A stretch of 64,000 nucleotides of DNA, from contig CAJTYL010000008.1 in assembly GCA_910583855.1 (NCBI GenBank), positions 48,564 through 112,563 on the forward strand, written 5' to 3'. The notes beneath the pieces were generated by a model. It did no database searches. It had not been told where the DNA came from and saw only the letters and a program-made list of their open reading frames with translations. The position numbers were made by a program, and so were the translations under genes. The DNA is from an uncultured Christensenella sp. (GTDB lineage: Bacteria > Bacillota > Clostridia > Christensenellales > Borkfalkiaceae). Shown in pieces: positions 41,838-50,787 of this stretch. Numbering within the stretch: position 1 is the first letter of the stretch; every line of letters starts with the position of its first letter.

Positions 41838-42944
41838 TTAATCGTTTGAGCTTGTCCTTACGGGCAAAATAAGGTACAATTTGCCTTTGTTTTCCTTGTT
41901 TTGGCATATAAACGGCTGAATATGATTGTTGAAAGACAGAGTTATTTCGTCTTCCTGCAAGGCGTTTACGGCGTCAATTATGAACTTGGAGTTCATTGCA
42001 ATCCTTACGTCCTTGCCGTTTACGTCCGCCTTCACAGGCTCCTGTACGTTACCTATTTCGGAGGTTGAAGAAATTTCAATTTTATCTCCGCTTATATCAA
42101 AAATTATAAGGCTGTTTTTGTCGCTTCTGACGAGGATCGCCGCCCTCTCTATACTTGCTTTAAGCTTTTCCTTTTCAACCGTCACTTCCGTAACGAAATT
42201 TTTGGGGATAATGTTTTCTTTTTTGATAAAATCTCCGCCGTACAGCCTCGAAGTCAGCACCGTATTGTCGCAGGCAACCAAAATTATACCGCTCTGCACG
42301 AATATTTCGGTCGTACCGTCACCGTCGGGTATCATTTTTTCGATTTCGTTAAGCGTTCTTGCGGGGCAGATTATTTCCATATTACCCGTTGAAGACACTA
42401 CTTCACCCTTGACGGTGGCAAGTCTGAATCCGTCAAGCGACGTCACGCATATCTCTTTTCCGTTTATAACGAACTGGCAACCTTTTAAAATAGGTCTTGA
42501 ATCGTCCGTAGCGCAACAAAACGACGTTGAGCGGATAAAATCCTTCAGTTCCGTCGTTTTCATAACGAAACTGTTCTCGGTAATATCCAAATCTATACGG
42601 GGGAAGTCGTCTGCGGATAAAACCTGCATAGTCGTCTGACTGTCGGCGTATCCGATTTCCATTTTGTTTCCTTCTGTAGACAAAGAAATTTGCACGCCTT
42701 CAAGTTTTTTAATGAAATCCGCAAAATATTTACCGGGAACGCAAACATTTCCCTCTTCGTAAATTTCTGCTTTTATGGTCTTTATAATAGAAATTTCACC
42801 GTCCGTTGCCGATAAAGTCAGGCAATCGTTCTTTGATGAAAGCTTGACGCATTCCAAAACGGGTACGGTCGTCTTTGAAGAACAAGCTTTTACAACCTTA
42901 AGCACTGCATCCGATAAATCAATCCCTTCACAAACACACTTCAT
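41838..42944 (-). CDS. dnaN: DNA polymerase III beta sliding clamp
   Basis: 368 residues from ATG 42944, preceded by GGAG at 7-base spacing; a TTG two codons earlier is less likely. Three clamp domains; the C-terminus LYLILPVRTS carries the M/LPMR-like protein-binding site. Tethers polymerase to DNA. Unusually not next to dnaA here: rpmH follows directly. Confidence 0.95.
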   Translation of the reverse strand: MKCVCEGIDLSDAVLKVVKACSSKTTVPVLECVKLSSKNDCLTLSATDGEISIIKTIKAEIYEEGNVCVPGKYFADFIKKLEGVQISLSTEGNKMEIGYADSQTTMQVLSADDFPRIDLDITENSFVMKTTELKDFIRSTSFCCATDDSRPILKGCQFVINGKEICVTSLDGFRLATVKGEVVSSTGNMEIICPARTLNEIEKMIPDGDGTTEIFVQSGIILVACDNTVLTSRLYGGDFIKKENIIPKNFVTEVTVEKEKLKASIERAAILVRSDKNSLIIFDISGDKIEISSTSEIGNVQEPVKADVNGKDVRIAMNSKFIIDAVNALQEDEITLSFNNHIQPFICQNKENKGKLYLILPVRTSSND

Positions 42945-43324
42945 AGTCAATCTCCGTTATTTTATCTTTTACTTATTAATTGTATTAATAAAGATTTATT
43001 TAGTAATTATAATAGTAGGGGCTGGGGAAATGTGAATATCTTTTCCCTAACGTACAATTTCATAAATATAATAACAAATTTCAGGGCAAAATGCAACAGA
43101 ATGAGGGCGTTTTAGGGCATATTTCAAAATAAAAAAGGTGTGAATAACCGTAGTATAACTTCGTTGATAAAATGTGCAAAAAAGTTGATTATGTTAATCT
43201 AAGTTTTATAATATCGTCCGTAAAAAAATAAACGACGCTCAAAGCGCAGGTTTTCCACAAAATAAAGTTGATAGTGGAAAACTAAAAGGTTGATAAAACA
43301 CAAAAATGTTGATATAATTTAGTT
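42945..43324. other. Intergenic region between dnaN and rsmG, 380 bp
   Basis: AT-rich, no gene. It holds DnaA-box-like TTATTCACA (minus strand at 43138-43146), TTTTCCACA near 43251, its inverted partner GTGGAAAA near 43274, five GTTGAT hexamers (43163, 43184, 43267, 43289, 43308) and the rsmG promoter. It may be part of the replication origin. Confidence 0.5.
43290..43318 (+). promoter_or_regulatory. Leaderless-type promoter of rsmG
   Basis: -35 TTGATA, 17-base spacer, -10 TATAAT, then TTAGTT and the ATG. Confidence 0.7.
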
Positions 43325-43993
43325 ATGTTTTTTGAAGGCTACGAAGAATTTTCCGAAAAGTTTGAACTTTTTAAAGAAATTTTGAAAGAATATAATAAAA
43401 AATGCAATTTGACGGCAATTTGCGACGAAAAAGAAGTGTATATCAAGCACTTTTTTGACAGCATAAAGCCGCAAAAAAACTTCCCAACGGGCGCAAAAGT
43501 TGTTGAAATAGGCTCAGGCGGAGGGTTTCCTTCAGTTCCCTTAAAGATAGTCAGAGAAGATTTAAACTTTACTCTTATAGAAAGCACCGGCAAAAAATGC
43601 GAATATCTGAAGCATGTTGTTGATAAACTCGGGTTTAAAGACGTACAAGTGCTTAATATACGCGCAGAGGACGGCGGGCGGGATAAGAAGTTAAGGGAGA
43701 GATTTGACGCCGCCACGGCAAGAGCTGTAGCAAGGCTGAACACGCTGTGCGAATACTGCCTGCCGTACGTCAGGTTAGGCGGTAGATTTATAGCCTATAA
43801 AGGGGATGCGGACGAAGAGATTAAAGAGAGTGAAAACGCCGTAAAAATACTTGGCGGAGAAATAGAAACGGTTGAAAAATACGACCTTTTGGAAGGCTTC
43901 GGAAAGCGTACCGTAATAGTAATAAAAAAGGTGAAAGAAACGCCCGAAAAATATCCCCGCGGCAGAGGATTAGAGCGTAAAAAACCTCTTTAA
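43325..43993 (+). CDS. rsmG: 16S rRNA G527 N7-methyltransferase
   Basis: 222 residues. Methylates G527 of 16S rRNA with SAM. SAM loop VVEIGSGGGFPSVPLKI near residue 59, then ATARAVARLNTLCEY and GGRFIAYKG. The origin-proximal position before parAB is typical. No RBS: the ATG sits 6 bp after TATAAT. Confidence 0.95.
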   Translation: MFFEGYEEFSEKFELFKEILKEYNKKCNLTAICDEKEVYIKHFFDSIKPQKNFPTGAKVVEIGSGGGFPSVPLKIVREDLNFTLIESTGKKCEYLKHVVDKLGFKDVQVLNIRAEDGGRDKKLRERFDAATARAVARLNTLCEYCLPYVRLGGRFIAYKGDADEEIKESENAVKILGGEIETVEKYDLLEGFGKRTVIVIKKVKETPEKYPRGRGLERKKPL

Positions 43994-44063
43994 AAAACAG
44001 GTAGCGCATAGAATTTTTTCAAAAAATCCGAGAGGGCGCAAAGAAAACCTGAAGGAAGAAATT

Positions 44064-44513
44064 ATGTATAAAAATTGCGCCTTTACAGGGCATAGAATTT
44101 TGCAAAAAGACTTCGATTATAACCTTCTCGACAGAGTAATTTTCAACCTTATTCAGGGCGGTACAAAGAACTTTTTTTGCGGTATGGCAACGGGCTTCGA
44201 TTTAGCTGCGGCGGAAAGCGTTTTGCAGTATAAAAAGGACTTTGATATTAAGCTTATCGCCTGCATCCCCTGTCTAGGGCAAGAGAAGAATTTTAACAAA
44301 AAAAACAAGGAAAAATATACAAAAGTTTTAGAAAAATGCGATGAAAAGAAGGTTCTTTCCGAAAAATATTTTGACGGATGCATGTTCGTCCGCGACAGGT
44401 TCATGGTGGATAATTGCGACGTGCTCGTCACCTATCAGAGGAGAAAAAGCGGCGGCACCTCCTACACTGTGAACTACGCAAAATCAAAAGGAATAAATCT
44501 TATTGAACTTTAA
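44064..44513 (+). CDS. SLOG-superfamily protein, paralogue 2
   Basis: 149 residues. Same family as the 21195 gene: CAFTGHRILQ at the N-terminus, CGMATGFDLAAAESV nucleotide-binding loop, DRFMVDNCDVLVTY and GGTSYTVNYAKSKG at the end. RBS GGAAGAAA. It stands alone after rsmG with no HTH or membrane partner, so it may be the housekeeping copy. Ligand unknown. Confidence 0.8.
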   Translation: MYKNCAFTGHRILQKDFDYNLLDRVIFNLIQGGTKNFFCGMATGFDLAAAESVLQYKKDFDIKLIACIPCLGQEKNFNKKNKEKYTKVLEKCDEKKVLSEKYFDGCMFVRDRFMVDNCDVLVTYQRRKSGGTSYTVNYAKSKGINLIEL

Positions 44514-44608
44514 AAACGCCGCAAACTAAGGCGGAAATATTTAACCGACAATAATTAAGCGATAATATAGACCGCGACGAAACGAATTAAAAGCGTAAAA
44601 CACGAGGC

Positions 44609-44641
44609 GCAGAACTTAAAAAGTTCTGCGCCATTTTTTAT
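44609..44641. terminator. Convergent terminator
   Basis: GGCGCAGAACTT-AAA-AAGTTCTGCGCC followed by ATTTTTTATT. Confidence 0.85.
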
Positions 44642-44692
44642 TATAAACTAATTGCGGTTTGCGGTAATTTAACGCCGCTTGGATAGCAACGG

Positions 44693-45277
44693 TTACACTG
44701 ATTTTTTATCAAAAATATTTACTTCGTTCCCCCAGCTCCCCTTTTGTAAGTTTTCTAATATATATGAAGAAACGCCTTCTGCAATTATAGAAGCCATTTT
44801 GTATATAATATTCAGACGGGTTGCGGAAAAAAGCGAGTAATTAAACACCGACTTTTCGGCTACGATTCCCATTACGGACGCGTCGCCGACGGTTGCGAGC
44901 TTCTTGTTTGCCCCGCTTCCCGGCTTAATTCCCGTTGGGGTAAGCTTAATTAGACCTATATCACCCGCAATGCCGACTGCAGCGTCAATTGCTATTATCG
45001 GACTGTCCGGGTGGGTGGCGCGAAGAAATTCGTTCATATATTTAACTTCATGCGCCGTTATGGGTTTTGCAAGCGTACCGTAAACGTAGCAATTCAGCCC
45101 TGAAAGCTGCTCTTTCAGCATTGTTCCCGTAACAGGTCCCAAACTATCTCCGACAGATAAGTCGCTTCCAATACAGAGAACCGTCGGAGTTTTTGAAAAT
45201 TTGGTTAACATTTTCCGCAACGTCAGGCAAATGCCCTGCGGAGCCAATGCATTGTATAAATTAAACGAATATTCCAT
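44693..45277 (-). CDS. YyaC-like sporulation protein (DUF1256)
   Basis: 194 residues. DUF1256 fold, related to the germination protease GPR and hydrogenase maturation proteases: CIGSDLSVGDSLGPVTG, then VYGTLAKPITAHEV and IAIDAAVG, and GSGANKKLATVGD. In Bacillus yyaC lies near the origin beside parAB (soj-spo0J), as here. Proposed to be a spore-related protease-like protein; the catalytic role is not proven. RBS is weak. Confidence 0.88.
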   Translation of the reverse strand: MEYSFNLYNALAPQGICLTLRKMLTKFSKTPTVLCIGSDLSVGDSLGPVTGTMLKEQLSGLNCYVYGTLAKPITAHEVKYMNEFLRATHPDSPIIAIDAAVGIAGDIGLIKLTPTGIKPGSGANKKLATVGDASVMGIVAEKSVFNYSLFSATRLNIIYKMASIIAEGVSSYILENLQKGSWGNEVNIFDKKSV

Positions 45278-45480
45278 AAATACTGCTCTTAAAATAATAA
45301 TATCGGTTAAATTATTGACCGATTACCGAAAATTTATAATTCTTATATATAATAATATCTTTAAATTTTCAGTAAAGTTACTCAAAAAATCGCTCTCACG
45401 GGCTGAAAACAAAAAGTTTTCCACAAAATCCACAGCGCAAAATAGAAAAAAACAGTCGTGAAATGCTATAAAGCGGAATT

Positions 45481-45489
45481 TTATCCACA
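45481..45489 (+). promoter_or_regulatory. DnaA box, perfect TTATCCACA
   Basis: Perfect consensus match. A second perfect box is at 45617-45625. Confidence 0.7.
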
Positions 45490-45648
45490 AAAAATGCACA
45501 AATTAATCAACATAAGGGGATTACTCGAAAATTTTGATAAAAACTTCAAGTAATTGTCCACATAAAAATTGCCGTTTTCAGTAAAAATCGGTAAAAAATG
45601 CCACATTTTTGAAAAATTATCCACAATTGCTAAAAATTGAGCGGTATA

Positions 45649-45664
45649 CGTTTCACGTGAAACA
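45649..45664. promoter_or_regulatory. parS site
   Basis: CGTTTCACGTGAAACA matches the parS consensus TGTTTCACGTGAAACA at 15 of 16 positions. A degenerate copy TGTTCCACATGAAACA lies at 45692-45707 (14 of 16). Confidence 0.85.
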
Positions 45665-45843
45665 TAAAAAAGCTTAAAAAATTTGGTTGAATGTTCCACA
45701 TGAAACATTTTTATTAACTAACTACGCGTAGCGCAATGCAAAATTTAATGATTTTCGACAAAAAGGCTGTTATTTGTTTAATAGACTGTGTGTGAAAAGT
45801 CTGTAAAATTTAAGTGATATATTAAACTTTTTTAACCAAATAC

Positions 45844-45873
45844 TTGCAAACAGGTAACTTTATCTGTTATAAT
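45844..45873 (+). promoter_or_regulatory. Promoter of ftsH
   Basis: -35 TTGCAA, 18-base spacer, -10 TATAAT, followed by a short leader with AAGGAG. Confidence 0.65.
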
Positions 45874-45903
45874 AAACTAAGTATCATAATAAGGAGTCAT
45901 ATT

Positions 45904-48066
45904 TTGAATAAAAAAGGCAGAATCATATTTGGGTCTATCGTGTTGGTGCTTATAGTTGCCGCCATAATAATTATTTTGACGACTACTTTGAACGGTGGAG
46001 CAGCAAAAAAGACCACGACGCAATTCATATCTTACATGGAGAACGCGCAGTACTTTAAGGAAGATAAAGACGGCAAATATAACCCTAACGGTGTAAGATA
46101 TGCGCCCAATCTCGGAACGGGTGAATACGAGGGAAAAATCGTTAGCGCAAGCAAAAGTGAAAGCGAGGAAGGGTACGTTCTTGACGGATATAAGGTAGTT
46201 GAGGGTAAAATAGTTACCGACGACGAAAAAGAGTCCCCTTTAATAGTAATATGGAAAGTAGAGCTTAATTCCTACGAATATAAGGGTTATACCTACAGCG
46301 ACAAGAACGACAGAATGGTTTTATCCTATTACTGCTACGGACCGTCTCAGTACGGTTCCGAAGGGTGGGACCAGATTAAATCCTTCGGCGTAGAAGTTGA
46401 TATGGCTAACCCCAACGCGGGCAGCTGGGTTTCAACGCTTTTTTCGGTTCTTTCAATCGTTATCGTCTGCGTGGTATTTTTCCTTATAATACGCGCGTCG
46501 ATGGGCGGTGGTGGCAAGATGATGAGCTTTGCCAAAACGAAAGCCCGCGTTACTACGAATATAAAGGTGCGCTTTACCGATGTGGCGGGCGCAGAAGAAG
46601 AGAAAGTAGAGCTTGCGGAGATTGTAGAATTTTTGCGCCAGCCCAAAAAATTCTCTGATTTGGGGGCGCGTATTCCTAAGGGCGTGCTTCTCGTGGGTCC
46701 TCCCGGAACGGGCAAAACTTTGTTTGCTAAGGCGGTTGCCGGTGAAGCGGGCGTTCCGTTTTTCTCAGTTTCGGGCTCCGATTTCGTTGAAATGTACGTG
46801 GGCGTGGGCGCGTCGCGTGTACGCGACTTATTTGAAATGGCTAAGAAAAACCAGCCTTGCATAATATTTATTGACGAAATCGACGCCGTGGGCAGACACC
46901 GCGGAGCGGGTCTTGGCGGCGGTAACGACGAACGCGAACAGACTTTAAACCAGATTCTCGTCCAGATGGACGGCTTTGAATCGAACGAGGGCGTTATCGT
47001 CATTGCGGCAACCAACCGTTCTGATATTCTTGACCCTGCTTTGATGCGACCGGGGCGTTTCGACAGGCAGGTATTCGTAAATCTTCCCGACGTCAAGGGA
47101 AGAGAGCAGATTTTAAAAGTTCATGCGCGCAACAAGCCGCTTGCTCCCGACGTAAACCTCAGGAACGTTGCGCGTTTGAGCGCGGGCTTCTCGGGTGCGG
47201 ATCTTGCAAACCTTTTGAACGAAGCGGCAATACTTGCAGCCCGCGCAAACAAGAAATTTATCGGCAATCCCGAACTTTACGAAGCTTTCGATAAAGTTGC
47301 TATGGGTCCTGCAAAGAAGAGCAAGGTTATTACCGAGCAGGATAAGCGGCTTACCGCATTCCACGAATCGGGACACTGCATTTTGGCGAAGCTTTGCACG
47401 AATTGCGATCCCGTTCACGAGGTTACGATTATTCCCCGCGGTAACGCAGGCGGTTTCACGATGATGCGACCCGAAAACGACCGTGCGTACTACTCCAAAA
47501 ATTATATGCTTGACGACATCTGTATGGCTTTGGGCGGCAGGGTTGCGGAAGAGCTTGTAATTAAGGATATTTCTTCGGGCGCGACGGGCGATATTAAGCA
47601 GGCAACCAAGTTTGCCCGTGCAATGGTCACCGAATTCGGTATGAGCGAAAAGCTCGGACTTATCAGTTACAGCGACGATTCGCAGCCTATGTTTATCGGC
47701 AGAGATATGGCGACCCATAACACGTATTCCGAAGAAACGGCAAAGATGATAGACGACGAAGTTCGCGACATTATATCTACCCAGCACGAACGCGCAATGA
47801 AGCTTCTGAGCGAGAACCGTAGCGTTCTCGACAATATGGCGAGAGTTCTTATCGAACGCGAAACCATTTACGCCGAAGAGGTGGATTTGCTTATGGAAGG
47901 CAAGAGCTATTCCGAGGTTATGAAGTATATGGACGAAGTGGACGATAAACGTTCGGAAAACCGTTTCAAGAAATTTGAAAACGATACTGCGGAATCTGCG
48001 GAAGGAGAAGAATTAGACGGTAAAAACGACGGCGGAGACGACGGAGAAAAGAATATCCGTTTTTAA
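45904..48066 (+). CDS. ftsH: ATP-dependent zinc metalloprotease FtsH
   Basis: 720 residues from the TTG at 45904, chosen because AAGGAG lies 8 bases before it; the upstream ATG runs through the promoter. N-terminal TM segment, outside domain, second TM (about residue 185-205), AAA domain with GPPGTGKT and the second region of homology ATNRSDILDPALMRPGRFDRQ (given here only as the motif ends ATNR and RPGRFDRQ), and the M41 zinc site HESGH. Acidic C-terminal tail. Degrades membrane and regulatory proteins. Confidence 0.97.
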   Translation: MNKKGRIIFGSIVLVLIVAAIIIILTTTLNGGAAKKTTTQFISYMENAQYFKEDKDGKYNPNGVRYAPNLGTGEYEGKIVSASKSESEEGYVLDGYKVVEGKIVTDDEKESPLIVIWKVELNSYEYKGYTYSDKNDRMVLSYYCYGPSQYGSEGWDQIKSFGVEVDMANPNAGSWVSTLFSVLSIVIVCVVFFLIIRASMGGGGKMMSFAKTKARVTTNIKVRFTDVAGAEEEKVELAEIVEFLRQPKKFSDLGARIPKGVLLVGPPGTGKTLFAKAVAGEAGVPFFSVSGSDFVEMYVGVGASRVRDLFEMAKKNQPCIIFIDEIDAVGRHRGAGLGGGNDEREQTLNQILVQMDGFESNEGVIVIAATNRSDILDPALMRPGRFDRQVFVNLPDVKGREQILKVHARNKPLAPDVNLRNVARLSAGFSGADLANLLNEAAILAARANKKFIGNPELYEAFDKVAMGPAKKSKVITEQDKRLTAFHESGHCILAKLCTNCDPVHEVTIIPRGNAGGFTMMRPENDRAYYSKNYMLDDICMALGGRVAEELVIKDISSGATGDIKQATKFARAMVTEFGMSEKLGLISYSDDSQPMFIGRDMATHNTYSEETAKMIDDEVRDIISTQHERAMKLLSENRSVLDNMARVLIERETIYAEEVDLLMEGKSYSEVMKYMDEVDDKRSENRFKKFENDTAESAEGEELDGKNDGGDDGEKNIRF

Positions 48067-48068
48067 TA

Positions 48069-48084
48069 TGTTTCCCGTGAAACC
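48069..48084. promoter_or_regulatory. parS-like site between ftsH and parA
   Basis: TGTTTCCCGTGAAACC, 14 of 16 matches to parS; right after the ftsH stop. Confidence 0.45.
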
Positions 48085-48138
48085 GTTGTCCGTAGGGAGT
48101 CGTTGAAAAGTACTTTAAAGAAGAGAGAGTTGAGGGTT

Positions 48139-48903
48139 ATGGGTAAAATCATTTCGTTTACTAACAAGAAGGGCGGAGTCGGTAAGACGACGACCGCAAT
48201 CAATATGTCGGCGTACTGCGCGGATATGGGCAAGAAGGTATTGCTCGTCGATCTGGATTCGCAGGGCAACGCAACGACAGGCTTGGGCTTTTCCAAAAGC
48301 GCATTGAAAAAGTCCGTCTACAACGTGCTGATTGAGGATGATTCGGTCGCGGCGAACGTGTTGCCTACGCAGGTAAAACTTTTGGATATATTGCCCGCTA
48401 ACGTTGACTTGACGGGCGCGGAAGTCGACCTTGTTTACAAGCGCGGGAGAGAGCGCATACTTAAAAACGCGCTTGAAAAGGTGCGCGCCGACTACGATTA
48501 CATATTTATAGACTGTCCGCCGTCTTTGGGGCTTTTGACCATAAACGCGTGGGTTGCGTCGGATTCCATAATTATTCCGATGCAGTCCGAATACTACGCC
48601 TTAGAGGGCGTAAGCCAGTTAATGAACACGATAGCGATGGTCAAGCAGCATTTAAACCCTCAGCTTATAATAGAGGGCGTCGTAATAACGATGTACGACG
48701 GCAGGGCTCTCATCTCCAAGCAGATAACGGCGGAGATAAAGAAATTCTTCCAAACTAAATTGTTTGAAATTATCATTCCCCGCAACGTAAGACTTGCAGA
48801 GGCTCCCAGTCACGGCGTGCCAATTCTTCTGCACGACCCCAAGTGCGTAGGTGCGAGGGCGTATAAAGCTTTGACGGAAGAATTCCTGTCAAAACAGAGA
48901 TAA
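48139..48903 (+). CDS. parA: Chromosome partitioning ATPase ParA/Soj
   Basis: 254 residues from ATG 48139, preceded by GAGGG; a start 12 codons upstream is less likely. Deviant Walker A KKGGVGKTT, DCPPSLGLLTINAW (Walker B region) and EYYALEG are typical. Works with ParB in origin segregation and initiation control. Followed by parB after 81 bp. Confidence 0.96.
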   Translation: MGKIISFTNKKGGVGKTTTAINMSAYCADMGKKVLLVDLDSQGNATTGLGFSKSALKKSVYNVLIEDDSVAANVLPTQVKLLDILPANVDLTGAEVDLVYKRGRERILKNALEKVRADYDYIFIDCPPSLGLLTINAWVASDSIIIPMQSEYYALEGVSQLMNTIAMVKQHLNPQLIIEGVVITMYDGRALISKQITAEIKKFFQTKLFEIIIPRNVRLAEAPSHGVPILLHDPKCVGARAYKALTEEFLSKQR

Positions 48904-48984
48904 ATAATTTTACGAACAGTCAAACAGAACCGCACGGGCAAAAATTGTCCGAAGCGACACGGAAAAAATTCAGAGGTGAGAAAT

Positions 48985-49899
48985 ATGGCAAAAGGTTTAG
49001 GAAAGGGTTTAGACGCGTTGTTCGGTGAAACCGAAGCGGCGTACGAGAGCGTTTACGAGCAGCATCGCAGCGCCTTCGATTACACGGAGGAGGAGAGGAA
49101 GAACGCCGAGGAAATGCCGATAGACAAAATTACGCCGAACCCTAATCAGCCGCGTAAGAACTTTGACGAGCAGGCGTTAAGAGAGCTTGCCGACTCCATA
49201 AAAAAGCACGGCGTGATTATGCCGATAGTCGTCAACGACAACGGCGACGGCACGTATATGATTATAGCGGGCGAACGCCGTTTCAGAGCGTGCAAACTCG
49301 CGGGCAAGCTTGAAATTCCCGTCGTAGTCCGCAAGTATTCTCCGAGAGAAATCAAGGAAATTTCGCTAATTGAAAACCTGCAAAGGGAGGACTTGAACCC
49401 CATAGAAGCGGCAACGGCAATGAAGCAGCTCATGGTGGACTATAAGCTCACGCAGGACGAGCTTGCGGAAAGGATAGGCAAGTCCCGCCCCGCAATAGCA
49501 AACACTTTAAGGCTTTTAAACCTTTGTCCCGAAGTCATTTCTTTGGTTTCGGAGGGCAAGCTGTCCGCCGGCCACGCAAGAACGATAGTACCCCTGCCTG
49601 CGGAAGAGCAGGTCAACTTCGCGCACGACGCGATACGCAGCCAATACTCCGTACGCGAGCTTGAAAAGAAGGTGCGCGCCTACAACATTCCGCCCGAAAT
49701 TTTGGACGAGCGCAAGAAGAAAAAACGCGCGCTTGCTTCAATCGAGCTTAAACAGCTCGTCGAAAGAATGCGTTTCGCGTTCAGGACGAAGGTTAGCCTT
49801 ATCGGTACGGATAAGAAGGGGCGCATATACATAGACTACTATTCCCGCGACGATCTGGACAGAATTGCGGAAATTCTCGACATCATCGACAAGCAGTAA
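48985..49899 (+). CDS. parB: Chromosome partitioning protein ParB/Spo0J
   Basis: 304 residues from ATG 48985 (AGAGGTGAG upstream). N-terminal CTPase/ParB domain with ITPNPNQPRKNF and GERRFRACKLA, then helix-turn-helix (TQDELAERIGKSRPAIANTL) that reads parS, and a C-terminal dimerisation region. Binds the parS palindromes 3 kb upstream. Confidence 0.96.
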   Translation: MAKGLGKGLDALFGETEAAYESVYEQHRSAFDYTEEERKNAEEMPIDKITPNPNQPRKNFDEQALRELADSIKKHGVIMPIVVNDNGDGTYMIIAGERRFRACKLAGKLEIPVVVRKYSPREIKEISLIENLQREDLNPIEAATAMKQLMVDYKLTQDELAERIGKSRPAIANTLRLLNLCPEVISLVSEGKLSAGHARTIVPLPAEEQVNFAHDAIRSQYSVRELEKKVRAYNIPPEILDERKKKKRALASIELKQLVERMRFAFRTKVSLIGTDKKGRIYIDYYSRDDLDRIAEILDIIDKQ

Positions 49900-49950
49900 T
49901 CGTTCCGCTTAATCGTGGTCGTTATTGCCTTTTCCGGCAACTAAAAACAA

Positions 49951-49998
49951 TAAACGCGCTACCCCCAAAAGAAAAAATTATAGGCGGCGCGTTTTTAC
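49951..49998 (+). terminator. Possible terminator after parB
   Basis: AAACGCGC pairs with GCGCGTTT across a 25-base loop, followed by TTTAC. Confidence 0.4.
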
Positions 49999-50442
49999 TT
50001 TATTCATAGAATTGAAGAACTTGAAAAAGAAAACGAAAACTTAAGGGACTGGGTCGAAGAATCGGAAAATCGTTGGAGTATTTACATTTTAGACGAAGCT
50101 TACGAAAAAAATTGGATTACCCGTAACGATTTGGAGGAAATAGCAGGGTATTTTAACGGAGAATCCGATTATCCGGACGATTTGGATGCCACGGTCGAAT
50201 TACTAATAAAAGAGACGGCGGTTCGGGATGCGCATAATGAAGGTATTGTTCAAGCAGACATCAGCGGTTTTGAAGTTGCGAAATTTTGCGGAGAACACGT
50301 CGTCTGTTACGTTATTCTTTTAAATAATTCTTACGTCGATTACCCCGCGGAAGCCGTTGACAAGTGGGTTGAAATTGACGGGGTGGGGTTTCACTACATA
50401 TGTCACGAACTTTTAAAAGTTTGGAAACGGAGCGAAACGTAA
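49984..50442 (+). pseudogene. 5'-truncated open frame of unknown family
   Basis: The frame is open from the TAG at 49981-49983 to the stop at 50442, but no ATG and no RBS occurs near its beginning. The translation looks like real protein from about 50008: a coiled-coil-like start (IEELEKENENLRDWVEE) followed by an acidic globular domain with FEVAKFCGEHVVCYVIL. A TTG at 50131 could start a 103-residue product, also without an RBS. I read it as a gene whose 5' end was lost. Family not recognised. Confidence 0.5.
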
Positions 50443-50478
50443 TAAACTGTTTAAAATCTTAAATAATTAATTAGAAAC

Positions 50479-50519
50479 AGAGCCGCCCGCGAAAAATTCG
50501 CGGGCGGCTCTGTTTTAAT
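50479..50519. terminator. Strong hairpin terminator
   Basis: AGAGCCGCCCGCGAA-AAA-TTCGCGGGCGGCTCT then GTTTTA. Confidence 0.85.
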
Positions 50520-50571
50520 GTTGTTTCCGCCTTATTACATGGAAGTATGACGGCAAACCCGCCCTGCCCGC

Positions 50572-50600
50572 TTGACATTACGTTTAAAATGCCCTATAAT
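50572..50600 (+). promoter_or_regulatory. Consensus promoter of structured leader 1
   Basis: -35 TTGACA, 17-base spacer, -10 TATAAT: perfect hexamers and spacing. Predicted start 50607-50608. Confidence 0.9.
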
Positions 50601-50607
50601 CAAAACT

Positions 50608-50709
50608 GCGACATCAAATTAAATAAAAATGCACATGATATATTTCGGTAGGAATGTATCTTCTTTTGCATTAAATCTTGTGCAGTTTGTTTAATTAAAT
50701 TGGTGTCGC
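50608..50709 (+). ncRNA. Structured leader RNA 1 (unknown class)
   Basis: A 102-nt rod: GCGACA (50608) pairs with TGTCGC (50704), AATTAAATAAA pairs with TTTGTTTAATT, TGCACA with TGTGCA, and an inner hairpin GATATATT/AATGTATC closes on TCGGTAGG. The first base of the outer helix is the predicted transcript start. A terminator and an RBS for a lipoprotein gene follow. Could be a riboswitch-like attenuator or a stand-alone RNA; I do not recognise the class. Confidence 0.65.
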
Positions 50710-50737
50710 AACCTACAAGAAGTGTAAGTTTCTATAT

Positions 50738-50768
50738 GTCGCCTCTTGCGGGAGGCGGCATTTTTTTA
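50738..50768 (+). terminator. Terminator in the 50788 gene leader
   Basis: GTCGCCTC-TTGCGG-GAGGCGGC followed by ATTTTTTT, 20 bp before the gene. Its 5' arm repeats TGTCGC (50737-50742), the same sequence as the 3' arm of the leader helix. Confidence 0.85.
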
Positions 50769-50787
50769 ATTTACAGGAGGTTTTTTA

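Larger units (their letters stand above)
45278..45903. other. Candidate oriC region, 626 bp
   Basis: No gene. AT-rich with DnaA-box matches TTTTCCACA (45417), TTATCCACA (45481), TTGTCCACA (45554) and TTATCCACA (45617), all on the same strand over 210 bp, then two parS-like palindromes and the ftsH promoter. Coding direction is mostly minus to the left and mostly plus to the right. Confidence 0.6.
50443..50787. other. Intergenic region with leader RNA 1, 345 bp
   Basis: Contains a bidirectional terminator, a consensus promoter, the structured RNA, its terminator and the RBS CAGGAGG. No other gene is seen. Confidence 0.8.
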
